Positions 30,413 to 42,794 of a stretch of DNA of 64,000 nucleotides are shown here, one piece after another (within the stretch, counting starts at the first letter, position 1; each line of letters begins with the position of its first letter). Position numbers and translations under genes: made by a program. This DNA is from Musa acuminata AAA Group (lineage: Eukaryota; Streptophyta; Magnoliopsida; Zingiberales; Musaceae). Where the stretch lies: contig NC_088342.1 in the NCBI RefSeq assembly GCF_036884655.1, forward strand, positions 34,910,001-34,974,000. Reading direction: 5' to 3'. The notes beneath the pieces are model-generated. The model did no database searches. It was not told the origin of the DNA and saw nothing but the letters and a program-made list of their open reading frames with translations.

Positions 30413-31639
30413 TGTTTGAGGTTTTGCATCAACTCCCTATATTTGGGAATCAAACTCATCTAAGGCAAGTGATCTAACCTCTTCCTACAAAATTCCTAAT
30501 CTCTGTTTTCCTTTTAATACTTCATAATTCAAAAGATTTCAGCTTAGTACCAAACCGTTCTTTCCTTTTGATACAAAGCCATGAATCTGAAATTTTTTCA
30601 GTAATCTGACTTCTATACATTGTTTTGGATCTAACTTTTAGCACTAAACTCTGATTTAGGCAAAGCCTAATTCATTTGAAAGTAGACTCAAATATCTTTA
30701 TTTTGACACTGAGATTGAATGATTTGGAGTTTAAATGCCTACTAAGACTTCTGTTTCAATTAACCCTACAAATTCTGCAAAATAGGGACTGAAATTTCTG
30801 ACCTCTTGTTGCTTAACTACTTATAACTTTCTGCTGTGAACTCAGATTCATACAAAGTATGATTTATTCGAGGCTAGACTCAAAATGCTTTCTGTATATA
30901 CCTGATTTGAAATTTTTGGAATACAATTGCTAACTAAAACATCTGCTTTCATCGACCCTATGGATTCAGTAAAACAGAGCTAATATTTTCAGACCTTTTG
31001 CTACGAAATTATCTGTAACTCCCTGTAGTAAATTCTAATTCTCGTTAAACTTGATTTGCCTAAAACTAGATTGATAAAGCTTTCTAATGAAACTTATTTT
31101 GTACAAATTGGATCATAATTGGTTATCAAAATAGTTCATACAATGTCCCTATCGAATTCTACCAGAATCGAGCTTTGGTCGATTTCGGCTTTCCTTGTTT
31201 CTTCTCTTTGGAAATCGATTTCGGCAAACACTCTTCAGTTAAGCTTTACATTATTACCTTAAATTCCTGTATACTTTTATCCTTTATTTATTTGTACATC
31301 TGCAGCTATCATCTAAAGATCATGTTTGCATCATAATGATTCGGCACATGCAATCCATTGTTCGGCATTTGCTTTCGATATGTGCCTCTTCCAGTTTCAT
31401 TTCGTTGGACATTGAATTCACCTAACCTTCTTATTTCAATTGAGCAATATGTGATTTCTTGAAATCCTTGTATGCTCTTGCTTTTGTTTTCTTTCAAATC
31501 TGAATACATTTATGAAAGATTATGTTTGTATCGTATTGACTCGAAAGGCATATGTATATTTTGTTATTCCGCATGTGCTTCTGATATGTGCCAATGTTAT
31601 TGTTCATACTACTCTTTTTGTACTCTGGTGTCTTGTGAG

Positions 31640-31815
31640 ATATTGTGAACCTTTGCCAGAAATGGTAAAGGGAGTTATGCTTAGAGCCCGCGATTGCTCT
31701 GCCGGCCCCATTGACTTCACTCAGACGTGGGTGGATGGAGCTCCCAAACGTGGGAGACTTATGCTTGGTGGTCATCCAGAAATGGATGAATCACATTATG
31801 TATGTGGTCCCACAG
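31640..31815 (+). repeat. Hairpin cluster in the Ty3/gypsy solo LTR
   Basis: CCTTTGCC/GGTAAAGG (31650-31671, one G-T) and TCATCC/GGATGA (31772-31789) both enclose the loop AGAAAT. Between and after them: AGAGC/GCTCT (31683-31700), CTCCC/GGGAG (31741-31756) and a tight TGTGG/CCACA near 31803-31814. Confidence 0.75.
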
Positions 31816-33641
31816 CGCCATCTATGTTTATTGATATGATATCCAAAGCTTTGTTTATGAGTTCATATTATGCTTTGGATAAAAATGGAATGCATGCTAC
31901 ATCAAAAATGACATACAAGCTTGTGTTTATTACTTGGTTCACTTGTTATACCTTGAAGTGTTTCGTATGTCATTGTTATGCTCTCAAACACTCTTATGCC
32001 TTTGATATGTACCTAAATGCTTCATGTGCCATTTGATACATGCCTAAATGTTTCTTTTGCCAATGAAATGCTCCAATTTCCTTTCTCCTATTGTTATGTC
32101 TAATGCCTATTTTTGAACGAGGTAAACCTTTGTGATTTTATATCAAATGAGATGACTTCAAATGAACATTTGTATTTCTACTTTGTATCTTGATACTAAA
32201 CCTGCTTGAACTTCTCCTATCGCCATGGATATGTTAGACACTTGCTGAGCTCTTTATGCTCACCCCGTTGCTATATAAATTTTTCAGGGTAGCTTGTCAC
32301 GCACTGAAAAGCTAGAATTGGGTTAAAGCAGTGAAAGGTTAGAAGATTTTTGAGCTAATTTTGTTGGATGATGGTTTTTGTTGTATAGTAAACTTTACTT
32401 CTGATGTAATGTTAAGGATCTGTTGATACTTATATGTTGTAAAAGTTTAAAGGACCGCTCATGTGTATGGAATGATAAGTTTAAGTTATATAAGGATAAG
32501 AACTCATGGTAAATAATTATCTTTTTTGTGATTGTATATATTTCTATGATTATGGATTTGTGTTGTGGTTGATGTTTAGTTGAGTTGCCTTTAGATTTCT
32601 CGAATCTTTGAGTGAAGTGGATAATGATTTATGTAACGTATAGGTTTATGAATTGTGAATATTGATTTTGAATGATTCTTAGTATCCTCAAATTGTTAGA
32701 TTGGATTCTGGATTGAATTGATGATGAATTATAGTATAATTGATTTTAGACAGGGTCACACCTCCTGAATGTGATAATTCGGGGGGGGCGTGACAAATAA
32801 CCCTTACAAGCCTTTCTTTCTTAGACCTCACTTCTCCCTTTAGACAAACTTCTAAATACTAGGAAGAAGTGATCCTAAATCCTAAGAGAGTTTCCCAATT
32901 TTTTTTCTCAAGTATTTTTTTCCCTTTTAAAACTTAATTTCGTGCTCAATTCTTCCTACCATAATTGACTTCAAAATTAGAGCAAAAAAAGTTCTTATCC
33001 CGGGTTTCCCGAGTCCTAGCGGTATCACCGCTTGTGCTATGTAGTACAACTATCTGTAACACTAACACTGGGTGGTACCACCGCCTAAGAGACTAAGTCT
33101 GGGTGATACCACCACCTGACATAGTCTCGGAGACTATGTCACCAATTTGGGTTATTGTTTGGGCCTTTCACTTGGCCCAACACAGCCCAAACTTGGGCCC
33201 AATTGGCCCCTAATTGAGTTAGCCCAATTCCAACCTAATTACGCCTAAACCTACTTTGATCTAGATAATTATTACAAAGCATGAATCAAATGTTGTCTGG
33301 CATGTCATTGGTTCATCGACGCTTTGTCCGATTCTTCGACACATCGTCCTCTCTTGTGGCATATTGCCCAATCAGTCAATTGACCTCTGCAACTCCAATT
33401 TCCTTAGTATAATTTTTGCTCTTCTTAGCTCAATGCCTGAACCCATGGCCCAAAGCCTTCTGTCGATATGTCTACTGATCCTCCAGCTCGATGTCCAATC
33501 TTCTGACATGTTCCACTTTGGCCCAACATGATTCTTCCTACTTTAATTGTCTCTCCCTGATCGAAGCTTCCAACGTCACTCAAAATGCAGATCAGGTAAA
33601 CACTATCAATTGGTTTCATCATCAAAATCCAAGATTCAATA

Positions 33642-35465
33642 ATCTTTCCCTTTTTAATAATGACAACCAATTGATTACGGAGTTAACCTTAACTCCCCCT
33701 ATCAATATGTCATATTGATAGAACTTTGAATTCAAGTCAAAGCAACATGTCATCATAAAATCATGCATAATCAAAATTTTAATATATCATTCCATGCATA
33801 ATCATCATCATAACTTCTCCTTTATCATCAACAAAAAAGAGAAGTGCATCTAGCTAGTTTTTGAGATATACAAGTTTTACAACATATAAGCTAGTAAATT
33901 TTTTCATCACTTTACAACATGCATAATCACTAAATCATCATTAATTTTAAATATATGCAAGATTGCAAATTTTGCAAGCATTTTTACTTCTTAAGATAGG
34001 CAAGCTAGTAATTTTTTGTGATGTTCAAGATAGCAAGTTCTTTCTTCTCTTTGAGAAGTGTGATTTTTTTGCTTCCTTTGCAAAGTGTAGGCTAGCAAAA
34101 TTTTACATCATTTTACAATATACAAGCTAGCAAATTTTACTCCCTCTTTGTCATTGTCAAATAGAAAGGAAGAATACAATGTTGTAATTCTTTTTTCTTT
34201 ACTTCAATCTTCAAATTATGACAATGATAAAGTATCATTCTTAATTCAATATGTTTGTACATCATTATAGTTTCAAATTAAAACATGCACAATTTCAATA
34301 CCTCACATTTCATCCTTACTTCATGCATGATACCAAAAATAAATCATCACTATGGGCATATCATACATGATACTCGAGCATTCATAATTCATCATTTCGG
34401 GCATAACATTCATGATGCTAAGACATTAAAATTTTTAAGCATTTATCACTTCATGCATTAAATCAATATTTTGATCATGATACCAAACATTCATCATTTC
34501 TCCCATGCATGATACTAAAGCATTAATGATACCAAACATTAAATTGATATTTTTATCACTTCATGATTGTTGGTACCAAACATTTATCATTTATTTTCTC
34601 TCCCTTTGTCATAGGCAAAAAGGAGAATCATTCAACAATACAAGTGTTTGAAAGTATGTCAAGTAAGTTTTACACCAATTTATCCAAGCTAGCAAAACTA
34701 TCTCCCTTAATGCGCAAGCTTACAAGTTTTGCCTTTCTTAGCAATATGCTTTTCTTGGGATGTGCACACTAGTAATTCTTTCTCCCCTTTTGTCATAGGC
34801 AAAAAGAGGGGAATAGCACAAAGGTGTAAATATTCAAGTCATCACATAGAAGATATCAAGAAAAATTTGGTGATGAGATATACTTCATGAATACAAGGAA
34901 TTATACAAAGAAAAATCATATCATGAAAGATGAGATCATGTGAATACCAAAAGACATGATTCATTTTGACAAATCTCCTCTTAAATAATCAAAAAAAAAT
35001 CTTAGGAGATCAAATAATAAAAGATCTTTAAAAGATATTTTAAGTTATGAATTCCAAAAAAGATATTTTCTTTAGTAAATCCCAAAAATAAACATAGGAG
35101 AAAAAGATTTCAATTCATGCATAAGAAATCATATAATTCATATAGAAAATCTCTTCTTTAGTAAATGGTAAAATAGACATAAAAGAACAAAGAAGAGATC
35201 TTGATCCACATAAATAGGCAATATCTCAAGAGAAAGTTCATGATTCGATTGGAAAAATCTCATTTAGATTCAAATCATTAAGTCATCAAAATCTTTTTTA
35301 TAGTCCAAGAGATTTATAGAAATAGATTTATCAATCTCCTTTTTAGAAACTAGATAAGATAGGGATTGAGAAATTCTTAAGAAAAATACTTTCCTCCCTT
35401 TTTTTTTTTATTTCACACAAGCATGTCCAAGTTTTTTATGCTAAATAAAAGCATGCATCATCGTT
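33642..35465 (-). other. Spacer of element D
   Basis: Non-coding, AT-rich, the reverse complement of the gag-only spacer type. Several ttgctagcttgca-like words appear (aagctagcaaa on this strand, about 33850-34140 and 34690), and polypurine-like tracts occur on the minus strand near 34140, 34600 and 34780. No pol trace. Confidence 0.72.
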
Positions 35466-35852
35466 TAAGGGAAAGTGTGAGAGAAGCTTTGTAAAAAGAG
35501 GTTGTAAAGGTTCTCTCCTAAACTTGTCAAAATGAGAATCAAGTTGTAAGGGTAGTTGATTTTTGTCTATTGAAGGAAGATTATTAGTGGATGTCGATTG
35601 CCTCTTCAGAAGTGGAATCGACGGAGTGGATGTAGGTCATGATGACCGAACCACTATAAAAATCTGGTTTACATTTATTTTTTACTATTTACCTTTATTG
35701 CAAACGGAAATCTTACTTTCACTACACTTCTACATGCTTTCAAGTTAAGCATTTCCAAGATCGGATTTTGTCATACCAAGAAATTTTAAACCGATGTTTT
35801 TATCCACTGTACTAATTCACCCCCCTCTCTTAATGCCGACTCGTTCCTTACA
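35466..35852 (+). repeat. 5' LTR of element C, only the last ~390 bp
   Basis: Starts inside the R/U5 part (gggaaagtgtgagagaagctttg) directly against inverted spacer of element D and ends CCTTACA (CCTAACA with one change). The promoter part is missing. Confidence 0.83.
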
Positions 35853-35853
35853 G

Positions 35854-35866
35854 TTGGTATCAAAGA
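35854..35866 (+). other. Primer binding site of element C, mutated
   Basis: ttggtatcaaaga, two changes from the sister copies. Confidence 0.7.
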
Positions 35867-35902
35867 CACATTATTTCTCATTTGGTTTAACACCCAAGAG
35901 AA

Positions 35903-36548
35903 ATGACATTTTTTGGATTTCAAGAGGGTTCCTCAATCGTTCGTCCTCCTATGTTCAATGGGATGAACTACACTTATTGGAAAACTCGAATGAGAGTTTT
36001 CTTGCTTTCTATGGATTTAAACTTATGGAATATCATTGAAAACCGATTTTAAAAGTCTTCTACTCTAATGAATGAATGGAATGATTTGGAGAAGAAAACT
36101 TTTTCTTTAAATACTAGAGCAATGAATGCTCTATTTTATGCCTTAGACAAAAATGAATTCAATCAAATTTCTATGTGCGAAATAGCATTCGATATTTGGC
36201 ATACTCTTGAAATCACACACGAAGGCACTAGTAGAGTAAAATATTCTAAGATAAATCTATTGATGTATGATTTTAAACTTTTTCGATTGAAGCCAAGCGA
36301 GACTATTGGAGACATATACACATGTTTTACGGATGTTGTCAATAGTCTAAAAGCACTTAGCAAATGTTTTTTAAATTTTGAATTTATTAATAAACTTTTA
36401 CGATCTCTTTCTAAAAATTAGGACCCTAAAGTAACGGTCATTCAAGAGGCCAAGGATTTAAATGACTTCTCTCTCGAAGAACTTATTAGGTCACTAATGA
36501 CCTATGAGATGACTTGCATGACTCATAAAGAGCTTGAGAACTACCTTC
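35903..36548 (+). pseudogene. gag: gag fragment of element C
   Basis: Start ATG at 35903, the usual 50 bp after the LTR. A single frame runs to the insertion point with only two nonsense codons: TAA near 36050 (after IENRF) and TAG at 36419-36421 (after SLSKN). The order matches sister copies: YTYWKTRMRVFLLSMDLNLW, EWNDLEKKTFSLN, ALDKNEFNQ, FDIWHTLEITHEGTSRV, the PSETIGDIY segment, EELIRSLMTYEMT. Cut at ENYL by element A (candidate target CCTTC at 36544-36548). The least damaged pol-class or gag-class N-terminus after that of the complete gag-only element. Confidence 0.85.
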
Positions 36549-37760
36549 TATTAGGATTAAGAGTGGCACTAAGAGGAGGGGTGAATTAGTGCAACGAAAA
36601 ACTTTCTTGATTTCAAAAGTCTTCATTTCGATTAAAACTGATTCTAACAAAAATTGTTTTGATTCAATCTATTTCAAAGAAAAATTGAATTTGAAAGCTT
36701 TCATAAAAGTACAAAGAGAAGATTAAGGAGGTTTGCAGTAATGTAAATTATACAAATGAAAAGCAAACCAGAATTTAGAGTGGTTCGATCGATGTGACCT
36801 ATATCCACTTTCGAATTCCTCCTCTGTCGAGGTCACCAATGTCCACTAAAAGCCTTCCTTCAATATGTGAAGACCAAATACCTCTTTGCAGCACTTTCTC
36901 CTTTTTCTGGGTTTAGGAGATAACCTTTACAAGCCTCACTCCTCTTTCTTGGATGTTTACAAAGCTAAGAGAGGGAAGGGAGGACTCTTTCTAACTTTTA
37001 CAACACTTAACACCCTAGAGATTCAAGAATATATTAAACACTTTCATGCCCTTTCATGTAGAAAAGGATGGGGTTTTTATAGGCCCCAATGGCTTCAAAA
37101 TTAGAGTCAAAAAGTGTCGCATCCTCGGATTTTGGGGTACTGATAGTAACACCACCATTATTGGGCGATACTACTGCCGTTGGTCTGACACTAGGCGGTA
37201 CCACCACTGGCAACATTCACTATTGGCGGTACCACCACCCAGACAACCCAGGATACTGTCTTCCAAGCGGTACTCAATTCGGCCTAATTTAGCCTTGTCA
37301 AGGGGCTAGTTGGCCCCTAATTAAGTTAGTGGGATTGTCTCCCAATCCTAACTTAATTTACAATATAACTATAATAACTAAGACATAATCATAGCACTTC
37401 TTATTCTAGTGCGTCAATTGCTCTTCCGGCGAACTTCCAGCGAACATCCGACGAACTCTCGGTAATGTTTCGGCGGACTCCCGGTAAGCTCCTAGACTTT
37501 ATGATGATCTTCTTGGTGAGTTCCGATGAGGTTCTTTGGCAAGCTCCTGGACTTCTCGGTTGGTTCTGGCAGAACTTCTGATGAACGTCCGGACTTCCGA
37601 CGAACTCTTGAACTCCCAACGAGATCTCAATCTTGACTTCGGCACACCACCTACTTTATGTCTTATTGCTATTGTAGTTAATCCTGCATACTTTTCTCAT
37701 TATATAGATTAGATCAAACAATTTACAATTACCTTCATCATCAAAATCTAAGATTCAACA
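36549..37760 (-). repeat. 3' LTR of element A
   Basis: 1212 bp. Sense start TGTTGAATCTTAG at 37760, sense end CCTAATA at 36549 (CCTAACA with one change). TATA box on the minus strand at 37074-37081. GGTACC-centred repeats lie at about 37190-37275. Shorter than the other LTRs of the group. Confidence 0.87.
37074..37081 (-). promoter_or_regulatory. TATA box of element A 3' LTR
   Basis: TATAAAAA on the minus strand in the shared context. Confidence 0.5.
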
Positions 37761-38814
37761 ATCTCCTCTTTTTTTATGATGACAATCAATTGATGACAGA
37801 GTCTATATGCCATACTTGAGAAAAGATATTCTTGAATTCAAGGCCTTTGAATTCAAGAATCAAACCGATAAGTTAAGTTCATTAAGCTTATCAACATGCA
37901 CATCATGATTCCTATCATGATCTAATATTCTCAAAATACGATGCCAAGTATTTATCAAAATGATGTCAAGGCATGACATCCATTTTCAAGTATGATATTT
38001 CAAATATGAAAGATGACAAAGATAGCAATTCATCATTCTATGACAAGATATTAATTGTAAAATAGAAGTTAAGATCTAGATATCTTATCATAATGAAATA
38101 AATTTATCAAGCAAACATTTCAAGTATATATGATGAAATACATTGCATACACTTGTCATCAATTTATCACATTTTGGTATTATTTCTCCCCCTTTGTCAT
38201 CAACGAAAATGAGAACAATTCAACAATATAATTGTGGCAAAAAAAATTCAAGCAAGTTTCACACTCAAAAGTTATCATCATTAAATGTTATCAACATTAA
38301 AGCGATAGATTCCATCAACTTCTCCCCCTTTGTCATCACAACTTTGCATGAAGAAGAGGAAGGAAAGTAAGGAGAGAATCCATTAAGAACTAAATTTATG
38401 AAATGATTTGAATCAAGTCAAAAATGATAAATAAGTTTTTGTTAAAACATGCTTTCATTTTGACAAAGAGAAGGGATTCATAAAAAAGGATCAAGATATC
38501 CATATGAAATCAAATCCCCAATCTTGAAAATAATTATCACACACGAAAATTCATCTTTCAAGGATTAAGATATCCATTAGAATTCATAAAATTCATAAGA
38601 AGAATAAGGAAGAATTCATGGGAGAGGAGCATCACATGAATGAGACTTCATAAATCACGAATTCATTTCTCAAAAAAAATCATTAAGTGATGGAACAAGG
38701 ATATGGAGTAAACTTGATATTAAGGAAGATAGAAACGAAATAAAGTTATAAAAGCACCATTCATAAAATACATTAAGAGAAAGATAGTTCAGAAAAGATA
38801 TATATTAAATTCAT
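37761..38814 (-). other. Spacer of element A between pol and 3' LTR
   Basis: AT-rich non-coding sequence. On the minus strand a 3' polypurine tract (aaaaaaagaggagat) adjoins the LTR, and two further tracts aaagggggagaa appear at 38183-38195 and 38330-38341, each preceded by a gatgaca word. The ttgctagcttgca motif of the gag-only spacers is not evident. Confidence 0.7.
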
Positions 38815-40400
38815 GCATTCAGATAAATTAACATTCGTAATTCTCTTCTAATAAAATCAAATTATTCTTCACTTAAAAACTTTGTAAAAATATCGGCTAA
38901 TTGACGTTTCATATCAATAAACTCTAAGATTACATCATGATTTTTAACATGATCTCATATAAAGTGATGCCTAATATAAATATGTTTAGTTTTAGAGTGT
39001 TTGAATGAGATTTTTTATTAAACATATTGCACTTGTGTTATCACATTTTATTAGAATATTTTTAAAATGAATCTTATAATCCTTTAAAGTGTTTTTCATC
39101 CACACAACTTGTCCACAACATACACTAGCTGCAATATACTTAGCTTCAGTTATAGATAGTGCAACCAAGTTTTGTTTCTTGGAAGACCAAGAAACAAGTG
39201 AGTGTCCTAAAAATTGACATGTTCCAAATGTGCTTTTTATATCTAATCTACATCCAGCAAAATCCGAATCAGCATAAGCAATTAGTTTAAAGTTCTCAGA
39301 TTTTGGATACCATAATCCTATATTAGTGATACCTTTAAGATATCTAAGAATTCTCTTAACTGCTTTAAGATGAGATAGATATCTTAGGATTAGATTGAAA
39401 CCTAGCACAAAGTCCTACACTAAATATGATATCTAATCTAGTTGCGGCGAGGTATAATAAACTTCCTATCATACCCCTATAAATTTTTTGATCAAAGCTT
39501 TCTCCACTTTCATCAATGTCTAACTTAGTGGAGGTAATCAAGGGAGTATTGATAGCCTTTGAGCTATCCATATTAAATATTTTTAGCAAATCTAAAGCAT
39601 ATTTTATTTGACTAAGAAAAATACCATTACTTAGTTGTTTTGATTTGTAAACCTAAAAAGAAAGTTAATTCCCCATCAAACTCATTTCAAATTCAAGACT
39701 CATACTTTTCGCAAATGATTCATATAGAGATTCATTCGTGGAATCGAAAATAATATCATCAACATAAATTTGAATAATAAAAAATTATTTTTAAAATTTT
39801 TAATAAACAATATAGTTTCGACCTTGCCTTTAGAGAAATTATTTTCGATAAGAAATGAGCTAAGTCTCTCATATCAAGCCCTTGGGATTTGTTTCAATCC
39901 ATAGAGAGCTTTAGTCAATTTAAACACATGATTAGGGAGATTATCATTCTCAAATCCAGGAGGTTGTTCAACATAAACTTCTTTAGAAATAAAGCCATTA
40001 AGAAAAGAACTTTTAACATCCATTTGAAATAACTTAAAATTGTTACTACTAGCATAGGCAAGGAGCATCCTTATGGCTTCTAATCATGCTATAACAGCGA
40101 AGGTTTCTTCATAATTGATACCTTCTTCTTGGTTGAAACTCTTGGCCACCAATCTAGTCTTGTTTCGAACCACGATACCAAATTCATCTTTCTTTTTTCT
40201 AAAGACCCATTTAGCACTAATAACTAAATGGTTATTTGGCTTAGGAACAAGATTCCACATCTCATTTCTTTCGAATTGATTCAACTCTTCTTGCATTGCG
40301 ATAACCCATGAATCATCTTTCAAGGCCTTATCAATGCATTTTGGTTCAATTTGGGAGAGAAAAGTGGCGTTGGCACAAAAATTCTTAAGAGAAGAACGAG
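38815..40400 (-). pseudogene. pol: pol remnant of element A: RT and RNase H
   Basis: RT begins with MKDDSWVIAMQEELNQFERNEMW (40323) and is open to 40084 (KWVFRKKKDEFG, RLVAKSFNQEEG). It resumes at 40068 with LFQMDVKSSFLNGF, VEQPPGFEND and LTKALYGLKQ. The catalytic YVDD codons survive (39755-39766), but flanking frameshifts break the frame around them. The connection/RNase H follows: SSKAINTPL and an open stretch 39408-38992 with GLWYPKSENF, YADSDFAGCR, LGHSLVSWSSKKQNL and KCDNTSAICL. The last block (KHIYIRHHF, LADIFTK) is in a shifted frame to about 38815. Stops near 40083 and 39870. Inactive. Confidence 0.86.
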
Positions 40401-41923
40401 TTTGAACCCCTTTTAATGTGTCTCCTATGATTAACTCCTTAGTATAAGCATCTATATACTTTCATTCCTTGGGTAAGGATGTTTCAGAAGAATATGCATC
40501 CAAGTTGCTAGATGGAGAAGGTGTTTCATTTAAATTCAAGGCATCAAAATTAACATCATCATCAAAATCATTTTTCTTGACTTCAAAAACTTCATTGAAA
40601 ACAACATAAATAGACTCTTCTATAATTAAAGTTCTTTCGTTAAACATATAAAATGCTTTAAGAAATAGAAGAATAGCCAAGAAAAATCCTTTCATCTGAT
40701 TTTGCATCAAATTTTTCTAAGGCATCTTTTTCATTCAAAATAAAATACTTACACCCAAAATCTTTGAAGTATAAAACATTAGGTTTTTTGTTGTTCTATA
40801 ACTCATAAGGAGTTTTGGCGAGTAATGGTCTTACTAGAACTCTATTCATGGTATAGCATGTCGTATTTATAGTTTCGGCCTAAAAATATTTGGGTAGGCT
40901 ATGTTCGTTTAACATAGTTCTAGTCATTTCTTGTAAGTTTCTATTTTTTCTTTCTATACTCCATTTTGTTAAGGATTTCTCGGAGTAGAGAAATTATGAT
41001 TGTATCCATTGGATTCACAAAATATTTAAAAATCACGGTTTCAAAATTCACCACCGTGATCACTCTGAATTGATGAAATCATAAAACCCTTTTCATTTTG
41101 AGTAAGTTTACAAAACTTAGAGAAATACCTAAAGCAATCATTTTTGTGTGCTAAAAAGTAAGTCTATGTGTATCTACTATAATCATCCATGATGACAAAT
41201 GTGTATTTGCTATCTCTTAGCAATTGGTCCGAATAAGTCCATATGGTTTAATTGCAATGGCCTAGAGGTTCTTATTTGGTTCTTTGGTTTGAAACTACTT
41301 TTTATTTGCTCTTTTAGTTGACATGCATCACACACATTGTCTTTGACGAACTTAATATGATGAATTCCTCTCACAAGTTCTTTAGATGAAATTTGAGAGA
41401 TTAATTTCATGCTTACATGACATAACGTCCTATGCCAAAGCCGAGCATCGTCATTCAAAACCGAAAAACACATTTCATTACAAAGATCATTAATGTTGAT
41501 AGTATATATATTATTTTATTTTAAAGCAATCATAGATGTATTTTTGTATAATTTTTTAATAATGCAAGCATTGGATTCAAATCTAATGATATATCATTTA
41601 TCATATAATTGACTAATGCTCAAAAGGTTATGCTTTAAGCTATCAATTAATAACACATCTTCAATAGAAAATGTGGATTTATTACATATAGTTCCTTTGC
41701 CAATGATTTTACCCTTGTTGTTGTCTCTGAAGGTGACATATCCTTTGTCTAGGCTAGTGAGCTTAGAAAATTGAGATGGATCTCCAATCGTATGCCTTGA
41801 GCATCCACTATCAAGGTACCATCTCTTGCTCCTAGCTTATGATGGTAAACGTTTCTATAAAAAAGGATGATTTTTAGGTACCCATTGGACTTTGGGTGCC
41901 TCAAAAATCGATCGGCTTAACTT
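40401..41923 (-). pseudogene. pol: pol remnant of element A: protease and integrase
   Basis: The protease keeps its catalytic triplet here (KRWYLDSGCSRH, near 41800-41830), unlike elements F and B, but later stops occur (after MIALK). The integrase zinc region is nearly intact: LWHRTLCH (Gly to Cys) and CDACQLKEQ. The core's first block reads HMDLFGPI, followed within a few codons by a lesion that removes the frame to about 41050. DNA for the SDHGG block is still recognisable near 41060. The IN C-terminus and linker are present to about 40462, with RTLIIEESI and a low-complexity Asn/Asp-rich linker. Inactive. Confidence 0.84.
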
Positions 41924-42794
41924 TGTTAGAATCAAAAGCGACACTAAGAAGGGGGGTGAATTAATACAATGAAAAATTTTTACAATTTCAGAAAATATTT
42001 CGTATATTTGAAAGAAATTGATTCGAAAAGATAGTAACTTTAAAACGTAAGAGTGTAGTGAAAGCAAGATGAGGAGAAGAAGTACTTTGCTATAAAATGA
42101 TTTGTAGTTAAAGAAGATTGCTCAAAATGAAATGCAAATCAGATTTAGAGTGGTTCGGTCAACGTGACCTACATCCACTTTCGGATTCCTCCTCCGACAA
42201 GGTCTCCGGCGTCCACTAAAGGCCTTCCTTCAATAGGTGAAGACTGAACACCTCTTTACAGCACTTTCTCCTTTTCCCGGGTCTAGGAGGTGAATCCATA
42301 CAAATTTCACTCCTCTTTCATGGATGGTTACAAGGCTAAGAGATGAAGGAGGAGAACTCTAACTTTTAAAACACTTTAAGGCTCAAGAACTCAAGATTAT
42401 GCCAATTGGTTTCGTTCTCTTTCATACAGAAAAGGGTGGGGTTTTTATAGGCCCCAATGGCTTCAAAATTGGAGCAAAAAGTGTCACATCCCCGGAATCC
42501 GGGGTACCGGCGGTACCACCGTCGTTACTAGGTGGTACTACCGTCGCTGATATGACCCTAGGCGGTACCATCATTGGCAGCTCTGCTACCGACGGTACCA
42601 CCGCCCAGGAATCCTGGGGCACTGCTTTCCAGGTGGTGCCACTACCGGCTATGTTTTTAGGGGCTGAATTGGGTGCTCAATTCAGCCCTATTAAGGGCCC
42701 GATTGGCCCATAATTAAGTTAGTGGGATTACCTCCCAATCCTAACTTAATTTATTCTCTAACTATAATAATTAAGACATAATTTATAGTGCTTC
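41924..42794 (-). repeat. 3' LTR of element B, piece 3 (sense 3' end)
   Basis: Sense end near TGTTAGAATC at 41924 (CCTAACA-type end). TATA box on the minus strand at 42442-42449. GGTACC-centred palindromes 42505-42605. Interrupted at 42794 by the Angela element. Confidence 0.85.
42442..42449 (-). promoter_or_regulatory. TATA box of element B 3' LTR
   Basis: TATAAAAA on the minus strand in the shared ggcctataaaaacccc context. Confidence 0.5.

Larger units (their letters stand above)
30002..32795 (+). mobile_element. Solo LTR of a Ty3/gypsy (Tekay/Del-like) element
   Basis: 2794 bp, starting TGTAACATCCCCC and ending GGGGCGTGACA. Flanks GATAA (29997-30001) and AATAA (32796-32800) are a 5-bp duplication with one change, and the SIRE-type LTR reads through across the insertion. 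The gctgagctctttatgctcacc segment followed by ttttcaggg (about 32245-32292) is typical of Tekay/Del LTRs and fixes the + orientation. It is longer than the LTR at 3185-5151 and belongs to a different family. The open stretch 31512-32036 lies within it and is not called as a gene. Confidence 0.85.
29664..33641 (-). repeat. 3' LTR of element D, interrupted
   Basis: Parts 29664-30001 and 32796-33641. The sense end CCTAACA is at 29664 and the sense start TATTGAATCTTGG at 33641. The TATA region seen in sister LTRs is not recognisable near 32900-33000. Confidence 0.82.
29664..35465 (-). mobile_element. SIRE-type element D: 3' LTR and spacer
   Basis: Minus strand. The LTR (33641 to 29664) is interrupted by a Ty3/gypsy solo LTR; upstream in its own sense is a spacer (35465 to 33642) of the gag-only type. 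Beyond 35465 the sequence switches to plus-strand LTR of element C, so gag and 5' LTR are lost. It lies in the spacer of element E. Confidence 0.8.
35466..36548 (+). mobile_element. SIRE-type element C, fragment
   Basis: A 5'-truncated LTR (35466-35852), primer site and gag up to 36548, where the 3' LTR of element A is inserted. Whether it carried pol cannot be told from this window. Confidence 0.8.
36549..41923 (-). mobile_element. SIRE/Maximus-like copia element A, pol and 3' LTR
   Basis: Minus strand. From right to left: protease, integrase, RT, RNase H, spacer (38814-37761), 3' LTR (37760-36549). It is cut at 41923 by the 3' LTR of element B; its gag and 5' LTR must lie beyond the window, on the far side of B. 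It is inserted in gag of element C. Confidence 0.87.

Noticed and set aside
31512..32036. 174-codon open frame with hydrophobic N-terminus
   Set aside because: Lies wholly inside a solo LTR, overlaps the hairpin cluster, and shows no recognisable domain.
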